Source: Isoperla grammatica
Taxonomy: Eukaryota > Arthropoda > Insecta > Plecoptera > Perlodidae
Assembly: GCA_945910005.1 (NCBI GenBank)
Contig: OX246737.1
Coordinates: forward strand, 78,502,431 to 78,566,430
DNA: 64,000 nt
Direction: 5' to 3'
Shown piece by piece: positions 32,673 to 43,498 of the stretch. The notes under the pieces were generated by a model. That model was not told the DNA's origin, searched no databases, and saw nothing but the letters and a program-made list of their open reading frames with translations. Position numbers and translations under genes: made by a program. Position 1 is the stretch's first letter. The number at the start of each line of letters is the position of its first letter.

Positions 32673-33485
32673 TTAAGCGAGCGAAGCGAGCGTTTCCACG
32701 AGACTCTTATGGCACTTCGTTCGGTTTTTTTTTTTTTTTTTTTTTTTTGTACCGTACTAGACTCTAACGGCCCTTCATTCTGTTTGTTTGTTTGTTTGTT
32801 TGTTTTTTTTGTTTTTGTTTTGTTTTTATGTCCGTCGATAGCGGTCGAACGGAAAGTCCGATCAACTTGAAATCTGCACCATCCACAAGCCTCGATGTGG
32901 ATTGAAGGTGTATAGTTTTAAGGCTAAATCGTTCGAAAAGTTACAAAGTTACACCATAGTTACTGCAAAATATTTTTCTGAAACAAAATGACGGCAAAAT
33001 GTGAGATAACCATATTTTTTAAAGCTTTTTCCGGTCACGAATATGTTCATTTAATGGCTATCTGATCAATATTGGCAAAGTTACATAAAAGTTACTCGAA
33101 AATATTTTTGGAAAAACAGTAACAGCAAAATGTGAGGTGGCTATCTTGTAGTACATTTTCATCCGGTCACGAATATACTAATTTAGACGCGATCGAATAC
33201 GTATTAAAGGCAGAAATTTAATTTCTATTGCTGTCAATAACTGTTAGTAACGGTGGCGGACCGCGGCGAAAACATGACAAAGAAAATCCTAAGCAACGCA
33301 CATGGCACTGCATTCAACAATATCGGGAATTATAATAGCTATGGGAATTAGAAAAATGTTTGCAATGTGCATTCTTGAATTGTGGTTAATTGTTGTTTTT
33401 ATTAGCTTTGAGATCTTTTCGCCAGAACGTTCGTAGAATATGGACGCGCTCGCTTATCAACGCGTCAAACAGAGCGTTTTCCTAG
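32673..33485 (+). mobile_element. Helitron/Helentron-like non-autonomous element 2
   Basis: A diverged second copy of the preceding element with the same 5' start and the same 3' hairpin (33443-33448 and 33461-33466), ending CTAG at 33485. It has a longer T-rich/TTTG-rich block at 32725-32826. Only 25 bp of element X (32648-32672) separates the two, and that 25 bp aligns with uninterrupted copy 1 near 25173, so they are two separate insertions. Confidence 0.55.
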
Positions 33486-33869
33486 TATATATTTTCTCAT
33501 GTTAGGGGTGCACAAAACTTTTTATGTATATTTTCGGGTTTACTTAGAGTAGATAATATATAGTTTCCCCAGACTATGACCTTCCATACTACCCGCAATG
33601 TGAAAGATGATGGAAGCGGGTTTGAGTACTTGAATACATTCTCTTCCGATTTTTACTCAATTGACAGTATGTTTTTAGCGGATGCACCCATCAGGGGTGT
33701 CAAAATTTGGTATCTCAAATGTATATACATTAATAATAATTGCGTTCCTTGAGTGTTATTGTGTGTTTGTTATTTTATGATCTTTGACTGTTCTACCAAC
33801 TAAGTGACATGCATTTGTATCTTAAAGGCTGAACAATCCTTGAACAAACGTGGTTCTCTTTTAACGACG
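33486..33869 (+). repeat. Element X copy 2 monomers 4 (rest) and 5
   Basis: Sequence from TATATTTTCTCATGTTAGGG through monomer 5 (landmark GTGAAAGATGATGGAAGCGG near 33600) matches 25190-25575 of copy 1. Confidence 0.7.
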
Positions 33870-33873
33870 TTAA

Positions 33874-34550
33874 AGGGTTAGTCAGATGGAAAACTAAAAA
33901 ACTTTCATTCGTATATGTCCACCATCAAATATGGAAAACATGACTAAAAGATACCATACTTAAAAAGCAGGCGGTTAAAAAATTAAAGAAAACCCGCGAT
34001 TTTTTGGCTTGTTGCTACCAAGTTGCACCGAGCAACTTTTCTCATAGTAATTCCCATTTACAAAAAATGTTGCCTCGAGATAGTAAAACCACCGCTAAAA
34101 TAGGGCACTTATCAAAACTCGATCATGAGGTTTAATGTATGTGCATCGTTTCCTTACTGATAACATGCTTGTTAGTACGAACGTGTACTTCTACAAAATG
34201 CCCTGCAAATAATTTTCTTGTGACTTGATGTGAAGAAAAGTTGCAATCTGTTTTGAGCGGTACTGTCCGCAGTCGCCGAGTGTTTCACGAAGCGCTGGCT
34301 GGACTCGTATTACACAATGAGTGCTCCGTCTATCAGGCAGGCGTTAGCGACCTCAGAGCCGATACAGCTGTACTACGCTTTAAAAGAAAAATGCAGCAGA
34401 GCTATCGAAGTGAATCTTATAGAACAGCTAAACGTTCACTATTTTTTTCTTGCATTGAAGCAACCTATATACAATTTATTTTGCACATAACTGAATTTCA
34501 TGCACTTATGACTCAGTGGTGAGTTTTTAGTTTATCATATGACTAATCCT
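33874..34550. mobile_element. TTAA-duplicating MITE
   Basis: The left end AGGGTTAGTCAGATGG and right end (inward AGGATTAGTCATATGA) are inverted repeats of about 28 bp that continue into AAACTAAAAA. TTAA lies at 33870-33873 and at 34551-34554. Copy 1 of element X has only one TTTAATG at the equivalent place. TTAA duplications fit piggyBac or Kolobok-type non-autonomous elements. The small frame inside (34241-34522) is not recognised. Confidence 0.7.
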
Positions 34551-34554
34551 TTAA

Positions 34555-35187
34555 CTAATGTAAAAAACATTGAATTAAAAATTAAAACAATAACCTAAAA
34601 TGGACATTATTCTATGAAAATCACATATTATAAACAATGTAAATACACTACTGGATATTTCAAAGCTACAAAGAAAAAAAAAACAGAAACTTCTCACCTT
34701 TATTAGCTAATAGTGCAAAAAAAAGCGACCGAAGATGTATTTTGACGTTTAAAGCGTGACTACCCTTGAAAATGTATGACTAACATGTATAATAAATTAC
34801 ATATTCGTAATGTACTTATCAATCCCTTTCATTAGAGTGGTCGCAAACGACATTTGTGACTAAATAATTTAATGATGTCCAAAAAGACAAGGTGATATCT
34901 CCGAAGATACTGGCCAATTATGTCTTAAATAATTTAAAAAAAAATTTAATAATGTACATACTTATAATCGTACGTCAAACTAACTAATTCATGCTAGAAG
35001 ATTCACAATTAATATGTGTATTATTTTGAACAAAATATTTGGACACCCCTGGTTGGCTTTTCACCAAAGTTGTGTTGGCTAACAAGTGAAAATCAAAATT
35101 CAATATTAAGAGGTACACAAAATCACTTTCAAACCGTCCGCACGGGGGGTGGGGGGGGAGGGGTTTTATTAGCTGCCCCACGTTCTA
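34555..35187. repeat. Element X copy 2 right segment and right TIR
   Basis: Matches 25590-26218 of copy 1, including GGACACCCCTGGTTGGC at 35040 and a G-rich run at 35143-35164, which is interrupted by T here, unlike copy 1. Confidence 0.75.
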
Positions 35188-35210
35188 GTAGGGACGTAGA
35201 GTCTGTCAGT

Positions 35211-35700
35211 CAGTGCCAGTATGACCAATACCGAAAGACCTGCCCGTGTCTTTAGAAAGGATGGTTGAACGCCACACATTACGATTTATGGCCCCGATCC
35301 CCCGCAATAGTTGCGATAAGCCTCGCTGGATAAACAAGCCAGGATGACCAACACTTGAAAGACCTGCCCGTGTCTTTAGAGAGGATGGTTGAACGCCACA
35401 CATTACGATTTACGGCCCCGATCCCCCGCAATAGTTGCGATAAGCCTCGCTGGATAAACAAGCCAGGATGACCAACACTTGAAAGACCTGCCTGTGTCTT
35501 TAGAGAGGATGGTTGAACGCCACACATTACGATTTACGGCCCCGATCCCCCGCAATAGTTGCGATAAGCCTCGCTGGATAAACAAGCCAGGATGACCAAC
35601 ACTTGAAAGACCTGCCTGTGTCTTTAGAGAGGATGGTTGAACGCCACACATTACGATTCATATGTTACCGATCCCTCCGCTATCGTCGCAATAAGCCTTT
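35211..35700 (+). repeat. 124-bp tandem repeat (~3.5 copies)
   Basis: Units containing GATGACCAACACTTGAAAGA and CCCCGATCCCCCGCAATAG recur at 124-bp spacing (near 35219, 35343, 35467 and 35591). The middle units are almost identical and the last decays near 35660. Because 124 is not a multiple of 3, the overlapping minus-strand frames in each unit are incidental. Confidence 0.9.
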
Positions 35701-36837
35701 GCACGGTAAAAAAGGCTTCAAATCCGATAGCAGATAATCAATCCTCGGGTAAAGTTTTCAGCTCTCAGCTTTTTAGGTTTACTTTTTCAAGTCATTGGTT
35801 CTCTGCCAAATATACGGCTCCTATGAAACTGAATGATTAATGTATACCGACTTTCGCTTAATATGTTTTGCTAGTCTATTTGGACGGCCTGGCAATCGCT
35901 TCCATCTTCAACGCTGGTTTCAAAACCAAGTAATTTATCTCCTTAGAATTACGTACGAATAGGACGAGCGCTCGACTGTTTTGGGTTGTCTGTCCTTGTC
36001 GTTGTTGTCTTTCCTCCATTGTCTGTCCTCCATTAGAACAGTCTTAATTGCAAGCAATCAATATTGCTGTAGGCTATATAAGAGTGACCATAGTGAAAGT
36101 ATGAAACAGAACAAAGAATGACAGGAAAGAAAGGTGCGACAAGTTGTGAGTGTTTCAAGCAAAATAATGTTACATTATCGTCATTGTTCAGGTGCAGCCT
36201 CTGCGTGTGTTTTATTTCAAAAACTAGTCAACTTGTCGACATATTATTACAATCGAGTTTTAGTTTACGTAAATATGTTAATTAGCTTTTATCTTTATGC
36301 TTTATGTAAACGATACTATATCAATGTTTGCGTGCATAAATCAATTTTTCACCATGTAACTACCTAAATATAATTATGACCAAGTTCATCTGTTTTTTGT
36401 CAATTTATATATTTATACACGAAGAGCGTTGTAATTACCATGTGAAATTGTTACAGCAAAAATACTGAATAGCCTACTGAATCTGAGGTTCAGTCTGAAA
36501 TGTTATTCTCAGTTATAAATCATATTTAGACGAGACAATAGGTAAAACTTCCGAGAATGTCTTTAATTATTGGGTTGCCAATATTCATGATTTATGCCGG
36601 CCAACTATTCAGATGTATCATTTCCGAGATAGTACATGTGGATTTTGTCATGGCCAAATCTCTTACGTTAAAATTTTACCGTTCCTACTTCCTAATATGG
36701 TTTTGTAATCTCGTTTGATGAAAACAAACATTTACAAATGTAATTCCTATGATGTGGCAATAGATTTGTGTTGATAAATAAAATTAAAACAATAAATTCA
36801 CATTTAAATAAAAATAAAATAAATTCACATTTAGAGT
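35701..36837. other. Spacer DNA, no gene seen
   Basis: No supported gene. Near 36785-36835 an A-rich segment with AAATTCACATTTA is repeated twice just before the start of the Tx1-like remnant. Confidence 0.45.
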
Positions 36838-37723
36838 CTACCCACTCAGTAGCCTAACTGTAGTAGGAGAACACAGAGACAGTTCCTTAACCTCCGGTAT
36901 GGGAGGAGGTGAACGTTTGTTTAAAGGTTGGTTCACAAAAACAGGTGAAGAGATAGTGGGTTCCTGTCCTTCAACCTCCGGGAGGGGAAGAGGCGTACAT
37001 TTATTCAATGGTTTGTTTACGATAATAGGAGAGGAGATAGACGGTTCTTCGACCTCCTTAACGGAAGGAGGAGGAGGCGGTGGAAACAAGTTCGAGAGCG
37101 CCTTGTAGGTAGTCATCGATAGAAGTATCGGGGAGATTATCAATAATAACTGCCAATTTCGGTGAAACTGACATGATTCAATTCTTAGTTGGTCACCGCT
37201 TACTGGATCGTTAAAAGAATCCCTGAAGTGCTTTGGAAACAAAGAAATTACCGGAATGGTTGTGAGAGAATGGTTGCTCTTTGAAAGCAAAGAACTTAGA
37301 TCGATTGTTGTAGGTTTTTGTTTTCAATAGCATCAGAACTGGATCCAATATGTATTTATGAAATGATTAAACTGAAATAATACTTATTCAGTCATTTCGC
37401 TTACGAAATACGGTAATATATATCAGTAGCTTGCCTGAGTGCGGTCGACTAGGATGGGCCTATGTGTTCAGAGCGTGATATTTCATCCCCTCTAGTGCGG
37501 TCAGTCAATGGCGGGCACACGCATGATGCACATATCACCAGAAAACACACCAAAAGATTGATAACTTCGAAAAACAGTTGTTTTTAACCACTTACGATAC
37601 ACCCGGAGATATATCTTCACTATTACTATCGTATAGACAAGTTTAGGAATTATCGCACGACTTTTACTCGCAAATAATTAACAATTCGCAGGAGCCGATG
37701 TGAAACACGTCCGTCCACTTCGA
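36838..37723 (-). mobile_element. Tx1-like unit E: 3'-truncated, internally deleted remnant
   Basis: Read on the minus strand it has the same 5' UTR as its neighbours (37723 to about 37172), the ORF1 start MSVSPKLAVI (37171 onward, about 33 codons), then a jump near 37083 straight into the proline-rich PPPPPPSVKEVEEP block, stopping near 36850 inside the ORF1 repeat region. ORF2 and the 3' end are missing. An apparent open frame across 36838-37290 joins two different phases because of the deletion and is not the native ORF1. Loss of the 3' end points to deletion or recombination rather than 5' truncation. Confidence 0.8.
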
Positions 37724-37750
37724 GATCGATCGATAGATAGATAGATAGAT
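37724..37750. repeat. (GATA)n junction between units E and D
   Basis: ATCGATCGATAGATAGATAG-type tract directly between the 5' end of unit E (...CCACTTCGA) and the 3' end of unit D (TTGATTTGATTTATTCG). Confidence 0.85.
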
Positions 37751-37874
37751 TTGATTTGATTTATTCGAACTGTCAAAATATATTACATCAGTGTTACAAA
37801 CTTAAACAGAGAAATTTACATCAGGTATAGATAAAAGTACAAAATGATGATAATCACATTTGCAAGACAATATT

Positions 37875-40800
37875 TTACAAAATACCTCCGAGCCTCCAAG
37901 TACGGTTATAAATGTGTACAGTTTCTGTTCGTACGGCCTTTAAATATTCCAGATTTGATCTGTAGGAAAGTCGATTTTTAATAATACACAACGGATCACC
38001 GCCTGGTTATTCAAAGTTCTTCTGCATGAACCGAAATACAGTAGATTTTCCGAGGTTCAATAGGAAGTTTGCCAACTGCCACTGCACGACGGCGGCAGGC
38101 TCAAAATCCAGTCCTCGCACAAGGTCGAGCGTCGAAAGATGTCTTGAGCCAATAAGGCGTGTAATTATGTCTCGAACAAAGGTCCATAAAGGAGTTACTT
38201 TAGAACATTCAAACAGAACGTGGAGAGTGGTGCCGGGAGAAGTGCACCACAAGCACTGTGGAGAGTCACGGATCCCCCATCGGTGTAGTCGGGCAGGCGA
38301 TGCCACTGCGTCATGCAGCAGTCGCCAGCAGAGGTCGGCGTCGAAGCTGGTCGTCGGGAAAAGGTAGACATGGTTCCAATGCACGTCCTCTTGTGCCAGT
38401 TCAGATCGTCCAGATAGAGTCGAAAGAGGTAGTTCACGTTGTCTGCACGTTTGGTAGAGTCTGCGTCTATTGTCTACGTCCAACACACGTAGAGCGGCGT
38501 TACATGTGGTCGTTGTGGCAGGGCAGACCGTATCCCATGCTTCCAGTACTGACCTGTAGAATGGTTGTAACCTGTGTAACCAGTCACTCCGAATTGGCTC
38601 GAGTACAAGTGAGTGAAAATCGTCAGCGTACCTATGGAGATTCAGTTCGTGAAGCACATATGGATGAGTTCTTTCGGCGTCGGGTGAAAGAATACTGGCT
38701 AGAAAACGTAGTCGGAAAGTCATGACTTTGCACTGGATGTTCGTCAGCCCGATACCTCCTACGCCAGGCTCGGCAAAGACGTGAGCGCGGTTGAGCCAGT
38801 GTCTGCCCCCCCACACGAACTTGATTAATTTAGTATGAATTGTATCAATAAACGCTTTTGGAGGTTGGAGAACAGATAGCGCGTGAACAAGTTTGGATCC
38901 TAATAGTTGGTTGGCGATAATTCTCCTTCCTCTTATTGTCGTGTGATTCCATTTAGAGTATCGGTCTATTCCGCGATGTATTGTTTCTGTCAGCGTCGTC
39001 CAGTTTTTGGTTTCCCATTGTGTAGAATTTCCAAGGTAAACACCGAGAACTTTGAGCCCATCACTATTCCACTGGAAACCTAGAGGGTTGTCAGTTCGTC
39101 CCTGCCAGGACCCCGAAAAGAGACCGTTAGATTTAGCCGAGTTGAGCTTTGCGCCAGAAGCGCACGCGTACGTTACGAACGCCGTGTGAAGTTCAGCGAA
39201 ACCGCCATTATCAGTTAGAAAAATATATGCATCGTCGGCATAAGCTGAGGTGACAATGGGTATCCTCGACCCAGGTATTATAAGCCCGTACGGTGCAAGA
39301 GTTTTACGGCAAAGAACTAGGAATGGTTCAATAGATAATGAGTACAAACATCCGGATATATAGGATCTCCTTGTCGTATTCCACGACGAAGAGGGATAGG
39401 TGAAGTAAGAGAAGAGTTCACTCGTATAGAGCATCTTGCGTTCGCGTACAGCATTCGTATGTAGGACATAAACCGACAACCGAAGCCAAACGATGTCATG
39501 ATTTTGAATAGGTAATCATGTTCGACTCTATCGAACGCACTTGTTTGTTCAAGTGATAGTATAGCTAGTGGCAGATTGTTTCTGTTGCAGTGGTCCAGTG
39601 TATCACGAGTAAGGTGGAAGTTGGAAAACAGTGACCTGCCTTGCACGCAGAACGTCTGGTCAGAGTGAACAACGTCACCCATTACCAAGTTGAGTTTGTT
39701 AGTTAAAGCTTTAGAAATTATTTTATAGTCGGTGTTTAAAAGTGAGATGGGTCTCCAATTTTGTATCTGTACACGATCACCTTTCTTGGGAATAAGCACT
39801 AGCACTGACATTTGCATAGATCGTGGTAGAGTCGAACGTTCGACTGCAGTTTCGAACACCTTGTAATACAGTTTGCGAATAACGTTCCAGAAATGTAAGT
39901 AAAATTCTACGGTCAAACCGTCTGACCCACACGATTTTCCTTTTGTTAATTGTTCGAGAGCCACCCGCAACACTGCAACTGTAGGCATGGCGTCAAGCTT
40001 GTTCCTAGCAGCGTCGGAGATTTTCGGGAGGTCTGCAAAAAGATGAGGGACGTTCAAATTGTTGTTTCCAGGGTTAGAATATAGCTGCTGGAAATGATTT
40101 CGCACATGTGTACGAATAGCAGCAGCGTCTTTCGAGACGGTACCCCCAATTTCAAGACAAGAAAGTTGAGTTGGTGAGTGGTGCACCATTCCGTACTGAT
40201 AGAAAAAGGGTGTAGCAGTATTACCGTATTGGAGCATGTTGGCAGACTCCACAGCGGCAGTGGCGTGGGCTTCCGAGTAGTGGATTCTTCGTACTTGAGC
40301 GGCACAAGCATTGAGCTCAATACATTCTTGCTCGGACAAGTTTGATTTAGATTTAAGATTGTAAAGAGTACGCTCAAGATCTTTGAGCGTGCTTGTTTTC
40401 TCGTGAAAACGGTGGGCTGTGTATCGTTGGGTGGCTAATCTTATTTCGTTTTTTAGCCCTTCCCAACACACGAAGGGATCGGTTTCATTACACTTGTCAG
40501 AGAAGGTTGTAATCAGCGCGCATACTACTGAGGTGTAGTAGGTGTCCTGTAAGAGCATATTGTTAAACTTCCAATAGGGAGATTTATGAGAGACGGTGAG
40601 AGGGAGTTCAAGAGAAAATACTACACAACAGTGGTCCGAAAATGACGGTATTATTTTAGGCAGCACCGCGAATCCAATGTTGGAAGCCTGGATGTAAAAC
40701 CTGTCCAGACGAGCTCTTGGGCGTCGGACGTGAGTGCCTAGATACGTGTATGCAAGCTCTCGTGGGTTCGAAGGCCGCCACACGTCTTGTAAATTCTCTT

Positions 40801-41299
40801 TGGACAGGATGGTAGCCAGGCGCTGCGCTAGACTTCGACGATTTTCCACACAGCCGGAACGATCAAGTGGGTCAATGGTAAGGTTCCAATCTCCCCCCAA
40901 TATAACCACATGGCTATGATGAACACTGGAGAGATACCTGTCGAGTGAAAGCAGCTCCGGTACAGCGATGTTGTTGTCATGGGGTAGATAAACATTAACC
41001 AGGTGGCATTGTCGTCCGTCCAATTGAACCTGAGCACATTGCGCATAGCCGGGAACAAGAATGTTTGTAGAGTCGAACGGCGTTTTTGACGCTATCAAAG
41101 TGCCACTGCTGTTCTGGACATCCGAGTTTATTGCAAAGTTGTAGGTTTTGTTTAAAAATTCGTAAGAAGGGGAAGAAGAAAGGTTTGTTTCTTGAATAAA
41201 AAATACGTCAGATCGTAGTCTACGGAGGAAATTTGTAAGAGCGATTTGTTTCATGTCACTTTTCATACCACGCATGTTTAAGGACATAAAATTGACCAT
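37875..41299 (-). pseudogene. Tx1-like ORF2 (endonuclease-RT), unit D
   Basis: ORF2 starts MVNFMSLNMRGMKSD and has endonuclease motifs FIQETN, NVYLPHD, HVVILGGDWNL, RARLDRFYI and SFSDHCCV. RT follows with NWRPISLLNTDYKI, motif A, RRGIRQGDPI and TSAYADDAYIF. Three lesions are visible: a 2-nt TA insertion near 39357 shifts the frame after GDPI; a GAA to TAA change at about 38007 removes some 44 C-terminal residues; and motif A reads SLEQTSAFD where the sister units have SLDQTSAFD, replacing the first catalytic Asp. The C-terminal CLWC...H...C zinc motif remains readable. It cannot make a full protein. Confidence 0.85.
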
Positions 41300-41311
41300 T
41301 GTGAAAGGAGA

Positions 41312-42773
41312 TTAAGAATTTGTTTGGAGTATAAACCCTGATTCAGCGGCCATGGATTTCAATATCCGCGCAATCCGTTTTTTTTTAATTTAAGTCATGT
41401 GTGTTTTGAGCAGTCTTTTCCAGTTCCACGTAGAACGATTCTACATTGTCAGAGTAGGATTTAACAATTGGTAAAATTTTCTTAAAATGCCTCGCATTTT
41501 TAAGAAAAGCCTTAATGTTCTCCGCCGTTATAGAACCTTCTTTGGTTCTCGAATCAGTTGACTGCATAAACTCTTCCGATAGAAAAGAGTCGTTTGATGC
41601 TAACGACTCGCAGTCGGACTAAGCGTCATCGTCAAGTCGCGATCGTTTGTTTGAAGGTTGATGTAGAACAATAGGCGAGGAGAAAGACGGTTGATGAGCG
41701 ACAGTAGGAGAAGACCGAGACAGTTCCTTAATCTCCGGTATGGGAGGAGGTGAACGTTTGTTTAAAGGTTGGTTCACAAAAACAGGTGAAGAGATAGTGG
41801 GTTCCTGTTCTTCAACCTCCGGGAGGGGAAGAGGCGTACATTTATTCAATGGTTTGTTTACGATAATAGGAGAGGAGATAGACGGTTCTTCGACCTCCTT
41901 AACGGAAGGAGGAGGAGGCGGTGGAAGGGTTGTTGTGTGGTATTGAGCTAGTCGTTGCAGTGACGATTTGGCCTTGACCTCTAGAATTGAAGAAGAGGTA
42001 TTCAGTTGGTCCGTCTTACCACCGTCACTACCGGCCGGCGCGGCAGGAAGAATAGGGACGCAGGGTCGGAGAGATAGTGATTCACGCGGTGCGCCACTCA
42101 CAGTTTGAGCAAAGGTGGGCTTTCCAGGTGGCAAGGGGGGATAGTTTAAAGTAGACGGTAAGTTGGATGTCGACGGAACGACACGAGGGTTCTGCATTTG
42201 AAGGTTAGGTTGTTTAGGAGTCGATTGAGTGCAGTTCCTGGAGACGTGTTTCTTCTCGTTACACGTATGACACGTCACGTCCTCCATAGTAATGAAAACA
42301 ATTACCTTTACGTTGTCCTTCTCGAAGTGTAGCGCATCAGGCACTTTAGATATATCCCTAAAGACAACATACGCCAGTTTTCGGAACGATTTGATATGAG
42401 AACAACCAGTGAGCTTTGATCCTGTTGACAGGTCGCGTATTTGGCCGGTAATATTACCGTACTGTGAAAGTTTTTCAGTCAGCATATCATTGGTTATGAA
42501 GGGGAAAACATTAGAAAGGACGATTTTGGTAGCAGACGAGAAATATTTTCGGATAGGAACGTAGTTGCCCTTGACGGTAATGAAATTGTCCTGAATAAGC
42601 GTATCAATAGCTGCTTCAGTTTTCAGAAATATACAAACACGTCCGCCAGACACACGTGACGCGTGCGTGATTTGGTCACCGGAAACAAGTTCGAGAGCGC
42701 CTTGTAGGTAGTCATCGATGGAAGTATCGGGGAGATTATCAATAATAACTGCCAATTTCGGTGAAACTGACAT
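41312..42773 (-). pseudogene. Tx1-like ORF1 (RRM-like, CCHC, proline-rich), unit D
   Basis: 384 codons are readable from MSVSPKLAVI to DDDA, where CAG has become TAG at 41619. The frame then resumes (41567-41385) until another disruption in DLN|LKKR, where a longer A-run shifts it. The CCHC knuckle is present as CHTCNEKKHVSRNC, with Lys replacing the Gly found in the other units. ORF1 of this clade binds element RNA. Confidence 0.8.
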
Positions 42774-43355
42774 GATTCAATTGTTAGTTGGTCACCGCTT
42801 ACTGGATCATTAAAAGAATCCCTGAAGTGCTTTGGAAACAAAGAACTTATTCTTATAGGAATGGTTGTGAGAGAATGTTTGCTCTTTGAAAGCAAAGAAC
42901 TTAGATCGATTGTTGTAGGACCCGTCGAGAAGGCTGTGGTTGTAGGTTTTTGTTTTCAATAGCATCAGAACTGAATCCAAAATGTATTTATGTAATTATT
43001 TAACGGAAATAATACTCCTTCAGTCATTTCACTTACGAAAGACGATAATGTATATTAGTAGCTTGCCTGAGTGCGGTCGAATAGGATGGGCCTATGTGTT
43101 CAGAGCGTGATATTTCATTCCCCCGAGTGCGGTCAGTCAATGGCGAACACACGCATGATGCACATATCACCATAAAACACACAAAAAGATTGATAACTTC
43201 GAAAAACAGTTGTTTTTAACCACTTACGATACACACAGAGATATATCTTCACTAGTTCTATCGTATAGACAAGTTTAGGAATTATCGCACGACTTTTACT
43301 CGCAAATAATTAACAATTCGCAGGAGCCGATGTGAAACACGTCCGTCCACTTCGA

Positions 43356-43374
43356 GATAGATAGATAGATAGAT
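43356..43374. repeat. (GATA)n junction between units D and C
   Basis: A short pure GATA tract (under five units) between ...CCACTTCGA of D and TTGATTTGATTTATTCG of C. It is the shortest of the four junctions. Confidence 0.85.
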
Positions 43375-43498
43375 TTGATTTGATTTATTCGAACTGTCAA
43401 AATATATTACATCAGTGTTGGAAACTTAAACAGAGAAATTTACATCAGGTATAGATAAAAGTACAAAATGATGATAATCACATCTACATGACAATATT

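Larger units (their letters stand above)
30731..35187. mobile_element. Element X, copy 2, inside the 43-bp minisatellite
   Basis: It begins TAGACCTTGGGCCAGCTA and ends ...GTTCTA at 35187, with GTA on each side (30728-30730, 35188-35190). The minisatellite reads GAGTAGGGACG when the insert is discounted, confirming the 3-bp duplication. It shares the order monomers 1-5 plus right segment with copy 1. It lacks the left C-homopolymer and the 62-bp foldback element but has gained three other insertions (31910-32647, 32673-33485, 33874-34550). Confidence 0.85.
37751..43355 (-). mobile_element. Tx1-like non-LTR retrotransposon, unit D
   Basis: A full-length (about 5.6 kb) minus-strand unit: 5' UTR 43355-42774, ORF1 42773-41312, ORF2 41299-37875, 3' UTR to 37751. 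Both ORFs are broken. It is more diverged from B and C than they are from each other, and its 5' boundary sequence (GTCCGTCCACTTCGA) differs from theirs (GTCTGTCC). Confidence 0.85.

Noticed and set aside
32667..32870. Plus-strand frame rich in Phe
   Set aside because: It is a translation of the T-rich block of the Helitron-like element.
35206..35651. Overlapping 65-82-codon minus-strand frames
   Set aside because: They are a consequence of the 124-bp tandem repeat and have no recognisable protein.
36838..37290. 150-codon frame as a native ORF1
   Set aside because: It joins a UTR-derived phase to the ORF1 proline-rich phase across a deletion. The native start MSVSPKL lies in another frame at 37171.
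38195..38437. 80-codon minus-strand frame repeated in each Tx1 unit (also 43819-44061 and 49472-49714)
   Set aside because: It is an alternative frame inside ORF2 that repeats only because the units repeat.
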